Below are positions 55,141 through 62,893 of a stretch of DNA of 64,000 nt, in pieces (position 1 is the stretch's first letter; each line of letters opens with the position of its first letter). The position numbers and the translations under genes were made by a program. Location: positions 1-64,000 of the forward strand of contig NZ_BONP01000003.1 in assembly GCF_016862775.1 (NCBI RefSeq), in the 5' to 3' direction. This DNA is from Cellulomonas phragmiteti. Its GTDB lineage: Bacteria > Actinomycetota > Actinomycetes > Actinomycetales > Cellulomonadaceae. Below the pieces are notes generated by a model. It was not told where the DNA came from. It was given only the letters and a program-made list of their open reading frames with translations, and made no database searches.

Positions 55141-56061
55141 TCAGGCGGGGGGTGCCGGACGCGCGGGCGGTGCGGGACGGCGGGAGTGCCGCAGGCCGTC
55201 GACGGTGAGGACGACCAGCGCGAGCCACACGAGGCCGAACCCCCACCAGCGGGCGAGCGGCATGCGCTCGCCGGCGACGAGGACGCCGATGGCGAGCTGC
55301 AGCACCGGGGCGAGGTACTGCAGCAGCCCGACGGTGGTCAGCGGGAGCCGCCGTGCGGCCGAGTTGAACAGCAGCAGGGGGACGGCGGTGAGCACGCCGG
55401 TGCCGACGAGGGCCAGGCCGTGCAGGTCGAGCGCGAAGGTCCCGGCCCCGACGGCGTGGAGCACGACCAGGTAGACCACCGCGACGGGGGTCAGCACGGT
55501 GGTCTCGGCGGCGAGCCCGGGCAGCGCGGCGACGCGGGGGCCGACCCGGCTCTTGATGAGGCCGTAGGTGCCGAAGCTGCCGGCCAGGACGAGCGCGATC
55601 CACGGCAGGCGCCCGTACCCGACGGTGAGGACCACGACCGCGGCGGTCCCGCAGCCGACGGCGACCCACTGCACGGCACGCAGCCGCTCGCCGAGCACGA
55701 GCACGGCGAGCGCGATCGTCACGAGCGGGTTGATGAAGTAGCCGAGGGCGGCGTCGACGACGTGACCGGTGGTGACGCCGTGGACGAACACGAGCCAGTT
55801 GACGGCGAGCAGCACGGCCGCGGCGCTCAGGCGCAGCAGCAGCCCCCGGTCGCGCAGGATCGTGACGTACGCGCGCCAGGTCCCGGTGACCTGCAGCAGG
55901 ACGAGGCAGAACAGCAGCGACCAGACGACCCGGTGGGCGATGATCTCCACGGGGTCGGACGGCGTGAGCAGCGGGAAGTACAGGGGCAGGGCGCCCCACA
56001 GGGCGTAGGCGGCGACACCGGCGGCGAGCCCGCCGCGGCGGCCCGGGGCGGGGGCGTCCAC
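55141..56061 (-). CDS. rarD: RarD/EamA-family transporter
   Basis: A 306-residue protein with about ten hydrophobic helices and the EamA duplication. RarD-type features are AYALWGALPLYFPLL, EIIAHRVVWSLLF and NWLVFVHGVTTGHVVDAALGYFINPLVTIALAVLVLGERL. The substrate is not established. The start chosen is GTG 56061 because TACAGT lies exactly six bases upstream on the minus strand; an ATG at 56094 would put that -10 box inside the gene and add eleven non-conserved residues. Confidence 0.9.
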   Translation of the reverse strand: MDAPAPGRRGGLAAGVAAYALWGALPLYFPLLTPSDPVEIIAHRVVWSLLFCLVLLQVTGTWRAYVTILRDRGLLLRLSAAAVLLAVNWLVFVHGVTTGHVVDAALGYFINPLVTIALAVLVLGERLRAVQWVAVGCGTAAVVVLTVGYGRLPWIALVLAGSFGTYGLIKSRVGPRVAALPGLAAETTVLTPVAVVYLVVLHAVGAGTFALDLHGLALVGTGVLTAVPLLLFNSAARRLPLTTVGLLQYLAPVLQLAIGVLVAGERMPLARWWGFGLVWLALVVLTVDGLRHSRRPAPPARPAPPA

Positions 56062-56094
56062 CCGCCGACTGTAGGCCCCGTCGCACCGTCCCAC

Positions 56095-56155
56095 ATCGTG
56101 GACTGTCCGTATCGTGGAGTGGACGTCGAGCCGGTGCGCGGTCCCGTCCTAGACT
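56095..56155 (+). promoter_or_regulatory. fprA upstream region with direct repeats and -10 box
   Basis: Two direct ATCGTGGA repeats (56095-56102 and 56111-56118, 16 bp apart) precede TAGACT at 56150-56155. This suggests a promoter for fprA with a leader of roughly 110 nt and a possible activator site. Confidence 0.4.
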
Positions 56156-56270
56156 TGGGGTGCACTGCTCTCGCACCGACGGCGGGCGCTCGGCCGCCAG
56201 GCGCGACGCCGGCTCCGGCAGGACGCCCCGTCGCGTGAGGGCTCCCCAGAGCGGAAGGCACCAAGGTCCC

Positions 56271-57656
56271 GTGAGCACCCCGACCCTGCGCGTCGCGATC
56301 GTCGGCGCCGGTCCGGCCGGCATCTACGCGGCCGACATCCTGTCGAAGACCGATCTCGACGTCAGCATCGACCTGTTCGAGCGGCTGCCCGCCCCGTTCG
56401 GCCTCGTGCGCTACGGCGTGGCGCCCGACCACCCGCGCATCAAGCAGATCATCGTGGCGCTGCACAAGGTGCTGGAGCGCGGCGACATCCGCCTCCTCGC
56501 CAACGTCGACTACGGCACCGACCTCAAGCTCGACGACCTGCGGACGTTCTACGACGCCGTGATCTTCTCGACCGGGTCGATCCGCGACGCCGCGCTCCCG
56601 ATCCCGGGCATCGACCTCGACGGCTCGTACGGCGCGGCCGACTTCGTGTCCTGGTACGACGGGCACCCCGACGTCCCGCGCACCTGGCCGCTCGAGGCCA
56701 CCCAGGTGGCCGTGCTCGGTGCGGGCAACGTGGCGCTCGACGTCGCGCGGATCCTGGCGAAGCACGCCGACGACCTGCTGCCCACCGAGGTGCCGGCCAA
56801 CGTCTACGACCTGCTCAAGGCCAGCCCGGTCACCGACGTCCACGTCTTCGCCCGCCGCGGCCCCGCGCAGGCGAAGTTCTCGCCGCTGGAGCTGCGCGAG
56901 CTCGGCCACGTGCCGGACGTCGACACGATCGTCTACCCCGAGGACTTCGAGTTCGACGAGGGCTCGATGGCCGCGATCCACTCGAGCAACCAGACCAAGC
57001 AGGTCGTCAAGACCCTCACGGACTGGACCCTCAAGGAGCCGGAGGACCTCACGGCGTCGCGCCGCATCCACCTGCACTTCCTCCACAAGCCCGTCGAGGT
57101 CCTCGGCGAGGACGGCAAGGTCGTCGGGCTGCGCACCGAGCGCACCGTGCTCAACGGCGACGGCAACGTCACCGGCACGGGCCAGATGCACGACTGGCCG
57201 GTCCAGGCCGTCTACCGGGCGGTCGGCTACTTCGGCTCGCCGCTCGTCGACATCCCGTTCGACGACGTCGCCGGGGTCATCCCCAACCGCGAGGGGCGCG
57301 TGCTCGACGTCGACGGCCAGCACCTCGACGGGGTGTACGCCACCGGCTGGATCAAGCGCGGGCCGGTCGGGCTCATCGGGCACACCAAGTCCGACGCGTC
57401 CGAGACGATCCGCCACCTCGGCGAGGACGTCGCCGCCGCCGGCGACGGGTTCTACACCGCGACGGAGCGGGACCCGCAGGCCGTCCTCGACTTCCTCGTG
57501 CAGCGCGGCGCCGACACCATCGAGTGGACCGGCTGGGAGCTCCTGGACGCCTACGAGCGGTCCCTGGGCGAGCCGCAGGGGCGCGAGCGCGTCAAGGTCG
57601 TGCCGCGCGAGCAGATGGTCGCGATCGCGCTCGGCCGCGAGCTCCCGCAGGACTGA
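56271..57656 (+). CDS. fprA: Ferredoxin-NADP reductase FprA (adrenodoxin reductase family)
   Basis: A 461-residue FAD enzyme moving electrons between NADPH and ferredoxins. FAD motif [17 protein letters not shown] at about 8-24 is followed by [16 protein letters not shown], the family signature; the NADP motif is [17 protein letters not shown], with specificity arginines in [14 protein letters not shown]. The C-terminus has [24 protein letters not shown] 56271 is preceded by GGAAGG/AAGG. It diverges from rarD and ends in a strong hairpin. Confidence 0.94.
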   Translation: MSTPTLRVAIVGAGPAGIYAADILSKTDLDVSIDLFERLPAPFGLVRYGVAPDHPRIKQIIVALHKVLERGDIRLLANVDYGTDLKLDDLRTFYDAVIFSTGSIRDAALPIPGIDLDGSYGAADFVSWYDGHPDVPRTWPLEATQVAVLGAGNVALDVARILAKHADDLLPTEVPANVYDLLKASPVTDVHVFARRGPAQAKFSPLELRELGHVPDVDTIVYPEDFEFDEGSMAAIHSSNQTKQVVKTLTDWTLKEPEDLTASRRIHLHFLHKPVEVLGEDGKVVGLRTERTVLNGDGNVTGTGQMHDWPVQAVYRAVGYFGSPLVDIPFDDVAGVIPNREGRVLDVDGQHLDGVYATGWIKRGPVGLIGHTKSDASETIRHLGEDVAAAGDGFYTATERDPQAVLDFLVQRGADTIEWTGWELLDAYERSLGEPQGRERVKVVPREQMVAIALGRELPQD

Positions 57657-57670
57657 GCAGCAGCCGACCC

Positions 57671-57706
57671 GCGGGCCCCCGGACGACCGACCGTCCGGGG
57701 GCCCGC
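57671..57706 (+). terminator. Terminator after fprA
   Basis: A perfect 15-bp stem (57671-57685 with 57692-57706) and 6-nt loop begin 14 bases past the fprA stop. Confidence 0.85.
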
Positions 57707-57823
57707 GCGCGCCCGGGGGAGACGGCGTGGTGGGCCGGTGCGGGAACGCCGCCGACCCGACGGGCGTTGGACGTGGTGCGCCGGGACGCACGACTCCGGG
57801 CGTGGGGAGGACGAGGGACACCG

Positions 57824-58693
57824 ATGGGTCATCGGCACTACAACGGGCTCAAGACGGCCGCGCTGTTCGGCGCGATGTGGGCCGTGCTCCTCGGCGTCGG
57901 GTGGCTCGTCGGCGGGGCCCGGTACCTGTGGGTCTTCGCGGGGCTCGGCGTCGTGATGACGGGCTACAGCTACTGGAACTCCGACAAGATCGCGATCCGC
58001 GCGATGCGGGCCCGTCCCGTCAGCGAGATCGAGCAGCCGGCGATGTACCGGATCGTGCGGGAGCTCTCGACGGCGGCGCGGCAGCCGATGCCGCGGCTCT
58101 ACGTGTCGCCGACGATGGCGCCCAACGCGTTCGCGACCGGACGCGACCCCAAGAACGCCGCCGTGTGCTGCACGGACGGCATCCTGGCGATCCTCGACGA
58201 GCGGGAGCTGCGCGGCGTCCTGGGCCACGAGCTCATGCACGTCTACAACCGGGACATCCTCACGTCGTCCGTCGCGGCGGCGGTCGCCGGCGTCATCACG
58301 TCGCTCGCGCAGTTCGCGCTGTTCTTCGGCGGCGGGGACCGGCGCGAGGGGGGCAACCCGATCGCCGGCCTGCTGATGGTCCTGCTGGCGCCGCTCGCGG
58401 CGACCATGGTGCAGCTGGCCATCTCCCGGACGCGCGAGTACGACGCGGACGAGGACGGCGCCCGGCTCACCGGCGACCCGCTCGCGCTGGCGTCGGCGCT
58501 GCGCAAGCTCGAGGCCGGTGCGCGGGCCCGTCCGCTGCCGCAGGACCGCGAGCTCGTCGACGTGTCGCACCTCATGATCGCCAACCCGTTCCGCGGGCCC
58601 GGGATGGGGCGCCTGTTCGCGACGCACCCCCCGATGCCGGAGCGGATCGCGCGCCTCGAGGCGATGGCGGGCGGCGGCATCACGCGGTACTGA
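57824..58693 (+). CDS. htpX: Membrane zinc metalloprotease HtpX
   Basis: A 289-residue M48 peptidase of the cytoplasmic membrane. Two N-terminal helices (about 11-30 and 34-50) precede the zinc motif HELMH (His135, Glu136, His139). Two further helices follow (about 150-172 and 183-200), and the third ligand Glu is in [10 protein letters not shown]. HtpX cuts damaged membrane proteins. AGGACGAGGG precedes the ATG. It ends 18 bp before the converging yajQ gene. Confidence 0.94.
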   Translation: MGHRHYNGLKTAALFGAMWAVLLGVGWLVGGARYLWVFAGLGVVMTGYSYWNSDKIAIRAMRARPVSEIEQPAMYRIVRELSTAARQPMPRLYVSPTMAPNAFATGRDPKNAAVCCTDGILAILDERELRGVLGHELMHVYNRDILTSSVAAAVAGVITSLAQFALFFGGGDRREGGNPIAGLLMVLLAPLAATMVQLAISRTREYDADEDGARLTGDPLALASALRKLEAGARARPLPQDRELVDVSHLMIANPFRGPGMGRLFATHPPMPERIARLEAMAGGGITRY

Positions 58694-58711
58694 GGCCGCC
58701 GCCCGGGGCCG

Positions 58712-59209
58712 TCAGCGGTAGTTGACGAACTGCAGGGCGGCGTCGACGTCGGCGCCCTTGAGCAGCGCGATGACGGTCTGCAGGTCGTCGCGGCTCTTCG
58801 CGGTCACGCGCAGCTCGTCGCCCTGGATCTGCGTCTTGACGCCCTTGGGGCCCTCGTCGCGGACGATCTTCGCGAGCTTCTTGGCGATCTCGCTGCTCAG
58901 GCCCTCCTTGATGGCCCCCGCGAGGCGGTACTCCTTGCCGGACGGCTGGGGCTCGTTCTCACCGGTGTCGAGCGCCTTGAGCGAGATCCCGCGCTTGATG
59001 AGCTTGGTCTGGAAGACGTCGAGCACCGCGAGCACGCGCTCGGGGGAGTTCGCGACCATGAGGACGCTGTCGCCGCTCCACGAGATGGAGGCGCCGACGC
59101 CCTTGAAGTCGTAGCGCTGCGTGATCTCCTTCGCGGCCTGGTTCAGCGCGTTGTCGACCTCCTGACGGTCGACCTTGCTGACGACGTCGAACGAGGACTC
59201 GCTCGCCAT
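58712..59209 (-). CDS. YajQ-family nucleotide-binding protein
   Basis: A 165-residue protein covering the whole YajQ/UPF0234 fold: [100 protein letters not shown]. Homologues bind nucleotides or RNA, and one Xanthomonas member binds cyclic di-GMP. Whether this one does is unknown. GGGAG is nine bases before the ATG. Confidence 0.94.
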   Translation of the reverse strand: MASESSFDVVSKVDRQEVDNALNQAAKEITQRYDFKGVGASISWSGDSVLMVANSPERVLAVLDVFQTKLIKRGISLKALDTGENEPQPSGKEYRLAGAIKEGLSSEIAKKLAKIVRDEGPKGVKTQIQGDELRVTAKSRDDLQTVIALLKGADVDAALQFVNYR

Positions 59210-59346
59210 GCTGCTCCCTCCCGTCACCCGTGCGGGTGCGTCTGCGTCCGTGCTGGCGGGGGCCGTGCCGCTGCGTCGTGCGCGGCCGCGCGGGCGGTCG
59301 TCCGCGGGCCGCGACGCGGCCGTGTGCACGAGCCCCCTCTGGGAGT

Positions 59347-59355
59347 TGCTATCCT
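59347..59355 (+). promoter_or_regulatory. Extended -10 promoter of tRNA-Tyr
   Basis: TGCTATCCT is an extended -10 (TG-N-TATCCT) about 108 bp upstream of the tRNA. No good -35 is seen. The rest of the 253-bp yajQ-tRNA gap shows nothing else I can support. Confidence 0.55.
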
Positions 59356-59462
59356 TCCATCCGCACGCCGTTCGCGCGGACGCGCCGGCCCCGCCGTACG
59401 ACCAGTCGCACAGACCGGTCGGACACCGGGGGCGACGTCGACGACGCGGCCGCGCGCCCCTT

Positions 59463-59544
59463 GGCGGGTTACCCGAGTGGCCAAAGGGGGCTGACTGTAA
59501 ATCAGCTGGCAACGCCTACGGGGGTTCGAATCCCTCACCCGCCA
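59463..59544 (+). tRNA. tRNA-Tyr (GTA)
   Basis: An 82-nt class II tRNA with acceptor stem GGCGGGT/ACCCGCC, anticodon GTA in CTGACTGTAAATCAG, a long variable arm as expected for bacterial tRNA-Tyr, and the T-loop GGTTCGAATCC. CCA is not encoded. Confidence 0.95.
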
Positions 59545-59550
59545 CGTTCC

Positions 59551-59582
59551 GAAGGGGGCGTCCTGACCAGGACGCCCCCTTC
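59551..59582 (+). terminator. Terminator after tRNA-Tyr
   Basis: A perfect stem GAAGGGGGCGTCC/GGACGCCCCCTTC (59551-59563, 59570-59582) with a 6-nt loop begins seven bases past the tRNA. Confidence 0.85.
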
Positions 59583-59606
59583 GTCGTCCCGTGCGGGAGC
59601 GGGTGG

Positions 59607-60035
59607 TCAGCAGGTCCAGGTGCCGCGGGTGAGCGAGATCGTGGTGCCCGCGTCGCGCGTGTCGAAGACGCCGGCGTCCTGCTCCGAGGCGAACGCCACG
59701 CCCACGCCGACCGGCTCGGCGAAGTCCGTCAGGCCCGCGAGCTGCTCCTGCGCCCCGGACTGGCAGGCGGGGGACCAGGGCTCGACCTCGTAGCCCTCGT
59801 CGGCGAGGCGGGCGACCTCCGTGGCGAGTGCCGGGTCGTCGCCGTCCTCGGCGACGGCGGTCCAGACGACCCAGAACTCGCCGTCGGCGTCCGCGGGGGT
59901 GACCGCGGCGGGCCAGTCGGCGGTCGAGGGGTCGACGCCCTCGTCCCCGCCGCTGCAGGCGCTGACGGTCAGCAGGGCGGCCACGGACAGGGCGGTGACG
60001 GCCAGGCGGCCGTGACGGTGACGAGGGGTGCGCAT
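59607..60035 (-). CDS. Small predicted lipoprotein
   Basis: A 142-residue protein with a lipoprotein signal: RHRHGR n-region, hydrophobic core and lipobox VSAC ending at Cys27, followed by SGGDEG. The mature part has two further cysteines (SPACQSG and the C-terminal TWTC) that could form a disulfide. No family recognised. The start codon lies close to CACGAT with seven bases between. It converges on tRNA-Tyr. Confidence 0.75.
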   Translation of the reverse strand: MRTPRHRHGRLAVTALSVAALLTVSACSGGDEGVDPSTADWPAAVTPADADGEFWVVWTAVAEDGDDPALATEVARLADEGYEVEPWSPACQSGAQEQLAGLTDFAEPVGVGVAFASEQDAGVFDTRDAGTTISLTRGTWTC

Positions 60036-60144
60036 GGGCCGGATCGTGGCACGCGGGCCGACGTGCCGCGACGAGCTGAAACGGTTCGGGCAGGCCTGGC
60101 GTGGGGCGCGCCCGTGCGTCGTCCGCGGGCGCGCGGGAGACGAT

Positions 60145-60174
60145 TTCACGGGCACCCCGCGGCCCGTGTACTCT
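60145..60174 (+). promoter_or_regulatory. Promoter of tRNA-Thr
   Basis: TTCACG (60145-60150) and TACTCT (60169-60174) are separated by 18 bp; the tRNA starts 11 bases later. Confidence 0.55.
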
Positions 60175-60184
60175 GGTCCGCGCT

Positions 60185-60257
60185 GCCCCGATAGCTCAGT
60201 CGGCAGAGCGTCTCCATGGTAAGGAGAAGGTCAAGGGTTCGATTCCCTTTCGGGGCT
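60185..60257 (+). tRNA. tRNA-Thr (GGT)
   Basis: A 73-nt tRNA with acceptor GCCCCGA/TCGGGGC, D-arm GCTCAGTCGGCAGAGC, anticodon loop ATGGTAA with anticodon GGT, and T-loop GGTTCGATTCC. CCA is not encoded. Confidence 0.95.
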
Positions 60258-60270
60258 CTGTGGTGTGTCA

Positions 60271-60300
60271 CGGGCCGATCGTCCTCGGACGGTCGGCCCG
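60271..60300 (+). terminator. Hairpin between tRNA-Thr and tRNA-Met
   Basis: A 14-bp stem with one G-T pair (60271-60284 with 60287-60300), 14 bases after tRNA-Thr and 15 before tRNA-Met. It may terminate or act as a processing signal. Confidence 0.6.
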
Positions 60301-60315
60301 GGGCACGACCGCTGT

Positions 60316-60389
60316 GGCGGGATAGCTCAGGTGGTTAGAGCACACGGCTCATAATCGTGGTGTCGCGGGTTCGAATCCCGCTCCCGCTA
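60316..60389 (+). tRNA. tRNA-Met (CAT), elongator type
   Basis: A 74-nt tRNA with acceptor GGCGGGA/TCCCGCT (terminal G-T pair), D-arm GCTCAGGTGGTTAGAGC, anticodon loop CTCATAA with anticodon CAT, and T-loop GGTTCGAATCC. CCA is encoded at 60390-60392. It lacks the three G-C pairs of initiator anticodon stems. Confidence 0.93.
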
Positions 60390-60485
60390 CCACGTCCGGC
60401 GACCATCCGTCGCAGCAGCGTGCGTCGGCCGGCGCGCGCCAGGAGAAGAACGCCGCCCCAGCGGGGCGCGAGAGGTGACACAGAC

Positions 60486-60656
60486 ATGGCCAGCAAGAGC
60501 GCGGACGTCCGCCCCAAGATCACGCTCGCCTGCACGGAGTGCAAGGAGCGGAACTACATCACCAAGAAGAACCGTCGGAACACCCCCGACCGGCTCGAGA
60601 TGAAGAAGTACTGCCCGCGGGACAACAAGCACACGGTGCACCGCGAGACCCGCTGA
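60486..60656 (+). CDS. rpmG: Ribosomal protein bL33
   Basis: A 56-residue large-subunit protein ([26 protein letters not shown]). The zinc ribbon is incomplete: Cys16, Cys19 and Cys43 are present but the fourth position is Asp46 (CPRD rather than CPxC). Gene order tRNA-Thr, tRNA-Met, rpmG, hadA, hadB is the same as in M. tuberculosis (from memory). GAGAGGTGA lies upstream of the ATG. Confidence 0.95.
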   Translation: MASKSADVRPKITLACTECKERNYITKKNRRNTPDRLEMKKYCPRDNKHTVHRETR

Positions 60657-60688
60657 CGCGGCTCGTACCAGCCGACTGATCCACTGAC

Positions 60689-61141
60689 GTGCCGGTCGAC
60701 ACCACCTTCGCCGGGCGGGCCTACCCGCCCGGCGACGTGTACGTGGTCTCCCGCGAGAAGCTGCGCGAGTTCGCCGAGGCGACGGGTGCCACGCACCCCG
60801 CCCACACGGACGTGGAGGCGGCCCGCGCGCTCGGCCACCCCGACGTCGTCGCGCCCCCCACGTTCGCCGTGGTGATCGCGCAGCGCACCGAGGCGCAGTA
60901 CGTCGAGGACCCCGCCGCGGGCATCGACTTCAGCCGCGTCGTCCACGCCGACGAGCGGTTCACGCACCACCGGCCGATCCACGCGGGCGACCACCTGCGC
61001 ACCGCGCTGCACGTCGACGCCGTGACGCAGCGCGCCGGACTGTCGATGATCACCACGCGGTGCGAGATCGCCGACGTGAGCGGGCAGCCCGTGGCGACGG
61101 TCGTCTCGACGCTCGCCGTGCGACCCGAGGACGACGCGTGA
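60689..61141 (+). CDS. HadA-like MaoC hydratase subunit
   Basis: A 150-residue hot-dog protein of the FAS1-type N-terminal MaoC / UPF0336 family (YVVSREKLREFAEATGATHPAHTDVEAARALGHPDVVAPPTFAVVIAQ). In mycobacteria HadA is the substrate-binding, non-catalytic half of the FAS-II 3-hydroxyacyl-ACP dehydratase. Cellulomonas-type bacteria lack mycolic acids, so the natural substrate is uncertain. GTG start; overlaps hadB by four bases. Confidence 0.9.
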   Translation: MPVDTTFAGRAYPPGDVYVVSREKLREFAEATGATHPAHTDVEAARALGHPDVVAPPTFAVVIAQRTEAQYVEDPAAGIDFSRVVHADERFTHHRPIHAGDHLRTALHVDAVTQRAGLSMITTRCEIADVSGQPVATVVSTLAVRPEDDA

Positions 61142-61572
61142 GCGCCCGGCCCGTCGCCGCCGGGCTCACGGTCGGCCAGGAGGTCGCCCGGCGCACCCTG
61201 ACGGTCGACCGGGCCCGCCTCGTCCGGTACGCCGGGGCGTCGGGGGACTTCAACCCCATCCACTGGAACGAGCGGGTCGCCGCGTCCGTGGGGCTGCCCG
61301 GCGTCATCGCGCACGGCATGTGGACCATGGGAGCCGCCGTGACCGTCGTCGTCGACTGGGCGGGCGACCCCGGCGCCGTCGTCGACTACCAGACGCGCTT
61401 CACGCGGCCCGTGCCCGTGCCCGACCCCGGGGAGGCCGCGGTCGAGGTCGTCGCCACGGTGGGGGCGCTCGACGCCGACGCCGGCACGGTGCGCGTCGAC
61501 CTGACCGTGACCGTCGAGGGTGCGCGCGTGCTGGGCAAGGCGCAGGCGGTCGTCCGGCTCGCCGCGGCCTGA
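61138..61572 (+). CDS. HadB-like MaoC hydratase subunit
   Basis: A 144-residue hot-dog hydratase with the catalytic motif YAGASGDFNPIHWNE (Asp and His of the hydratase 2 motif) and GVIAHGMWTMGAAV. It is the catalytic partner of the overlapping hadA-like gene; together they should form a heterodimeric (R)-specific hydratase. Confidence 0.9.
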   Translation: MSARPVAAGLTVGQEVARRTLTVDRARLVRYAGASGDFNPIHWNERVAASVGLPGVIAHGMWTMGAAVTVVVDWAGDPGAVVDYQTRFTRPVPVPDPGEAAVEVVATVGALDADAGTVRVDLTVTVEGARVLGKAQAVVRLAAA

Positions 61573-61634
61573 CCTGGCCGCCTGGTTCCCCGACCCGCCC
61601 GTCCGGCTCCGGGTCGTGCCGTCGGGGCGGTGCG

Positions 61635-62789
61635 TCAGGTGGTCGGGACCGGCCCGGTCGTCGTCCCGACCCGCAGCTCCACGGGCAGCACCCGCGGCTC
61701 CGGGGTGCGCCCCGCCAGGAGCTCGGCGACGGCCTCCCCGATGACGGCGCCCTTGCGGGCGAGCGGCTGGGCGACGCTCGTCAGCACGTCCGGTGCGAGC
61801 CACGGCAGGTCGAGGCCGTCGAACCCGGCGACGGAGACGTCCTGCGGGATGCGCAGGCCCAGCTCGCGTGCGGCGAGCACGACGCCCGACGCGAGCAGGT
61901 CGGACTGGCACAGGATCGCGGTGGGGCGGTCGGGTGCCGAGAGCAGCGCCCGCCCGGCGGCTGCGCCGTTCTCGACGAGGGACGCCGGGGTCTCGTACAC
62001 GACGGTCGGGGTCACGCCCGCGTCCCTGACGCCGGCGAGGCGGCGCCGGGTGATCTCCCACGAGATGCGGGCGAGGCGGGCGGGGGTCGCGGCGCCCTCG
62101 GACCGGTCGCGGTCGAAGGGGAGCGTCACGGTGGCGATCCGGGTGTGACCGAGGTCGAGCAGGTGCCGCGTGAGCTCGGTCATCCCGCCCTGGTCGTCGA
62201 TGCCCACCGCCGCGACGTCGGGCTGGGGCGTGCCCTCGACGAGGACCGTCGGCGTGCCGCGTCGGCGCAGCATCTCGAGGACCGGGTCGTCGGTGGTGCC
62301 GCCCCACATCTGGACCGCGACGTCCATCGCCGCGGACTCCAGGAGCGGGTCGACGGCCGGCTGCGAGGGGTCGTGCGGTCCGGGGACGAGCAGCACGCCG
62401 AGCCCGAGCGGGCCGAGGGTGCTGGTGAGCCCGTCGAGCACCTGGACGGCGACCGGGTCCCGGAAGGCGCGGCGCAGGGCGTCGCCCATGATGACCCCGA
62501 CGATCCCCGAGCGGCCGCGGCGCAGCTGGCGTCCGAGCGGGTTCGGGCCCGCGTACGCCAGGGCCTGCGCGGCGTCCAGGACGCGCGAGCGCGTGGCGTC
62601 GGCGATCGGCCCGGACCCCGAGAAGGCCAGCGAGGCGGTCGAGACGGACACGCCGGCCCTCGCGGCGACGTCGGCCAGGGTGGTGCGCTGCGCGGACAGG
62701 GCGGGACCTCCGGGGCCGGCGAGGCAAGGGTCAGGGCTGACGTTTGACGTCGCGGTCAGCGTACCCGCAGGATGGTGCCGTCCCCTCAT
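61635..62789 (-). CDS. LacI-family transcriptional regulator
   Basis: A LacI repressor of up to 384 residues with HTH TTLADVAARAGVSVSTASLAFSGSG and hinge GRQLRRGRSGIVGVIMG, then the sugar-binding domain. The start is unclear. The only ATG (62789) lies inside one of the operators and gives 30 residues before the HTH without family similarity; a CTG at 62699 (SAQRTTLADV) has GGAGGT six bases upstream and would give a normal 354-residue LacI. It diverges from an MFS transporter and probably controls it through two operators at 62786-62831. Confidence 0.87.
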   Translation of the reverse strand: MRGRHHPAGTLTATSNVSPDPCLAGPGGPALSAQRTTLADVAARAGVSVSTASLAFSGSGPIADATRSRVLDAAQALAYAGPNPLGRQLRRGRSGIVGVIMGDALRRAFRDPVAVQVLDGLTSTLGPLGLGVLLVPGPHDPSQPAVDPLLESAAMDVAVQMWGGTTDDPVLEMLRRRGTPTVLVEGTPQPDVAAVGIDDQGGMTELTRHLLDLGHTRIATVTLPFDRDRSEGAATPARLARISWEITRRRLAGVRDAGVTPTVVYETPASLVENGAAAGRALLSAPDRPTAILCQSDLLASGVVLAARELGLRIPQDVSVAGFDGLDLPWLAPDVLTSVAQPLARKGAVIGEAVAELLAGRTPEPRVLPVELRVGTTTGPVPTT

Positions 62790-62831
62790 ATCGATTCGAC
62801 ACCGTCACCGGCGGGGATCGAATCGATTCGA
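62786..62831. promoter_or_regulatory. Two LacI operators between divergent lacI and MFS genes
   Basis: TCGAATCGATTCGA at 62818-62831 is a perfect 14-bp palindrome. A second site, TCATATCGATTCGA at 62786-62799, matches 12 of 14 positions. Centres are 32 bp apart, about three helical turns, allowing two repressor dimers on one face. Confidence 0.75.
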
Positions 62832-62893
62832 CCGTCGCGGCCAGGTTGCGTCGTGCCGGGACACCGCCTCGTCCCCCGCCTCGGAGCTCCTCT

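Noticed and set aside
58712-59209. YajQ as part of a cyclic di-GMP signalling unit
   Set aside because: No GGDEF, EAL or partner regulator gene is adjacent; the fold alone does not show ligand specificity.
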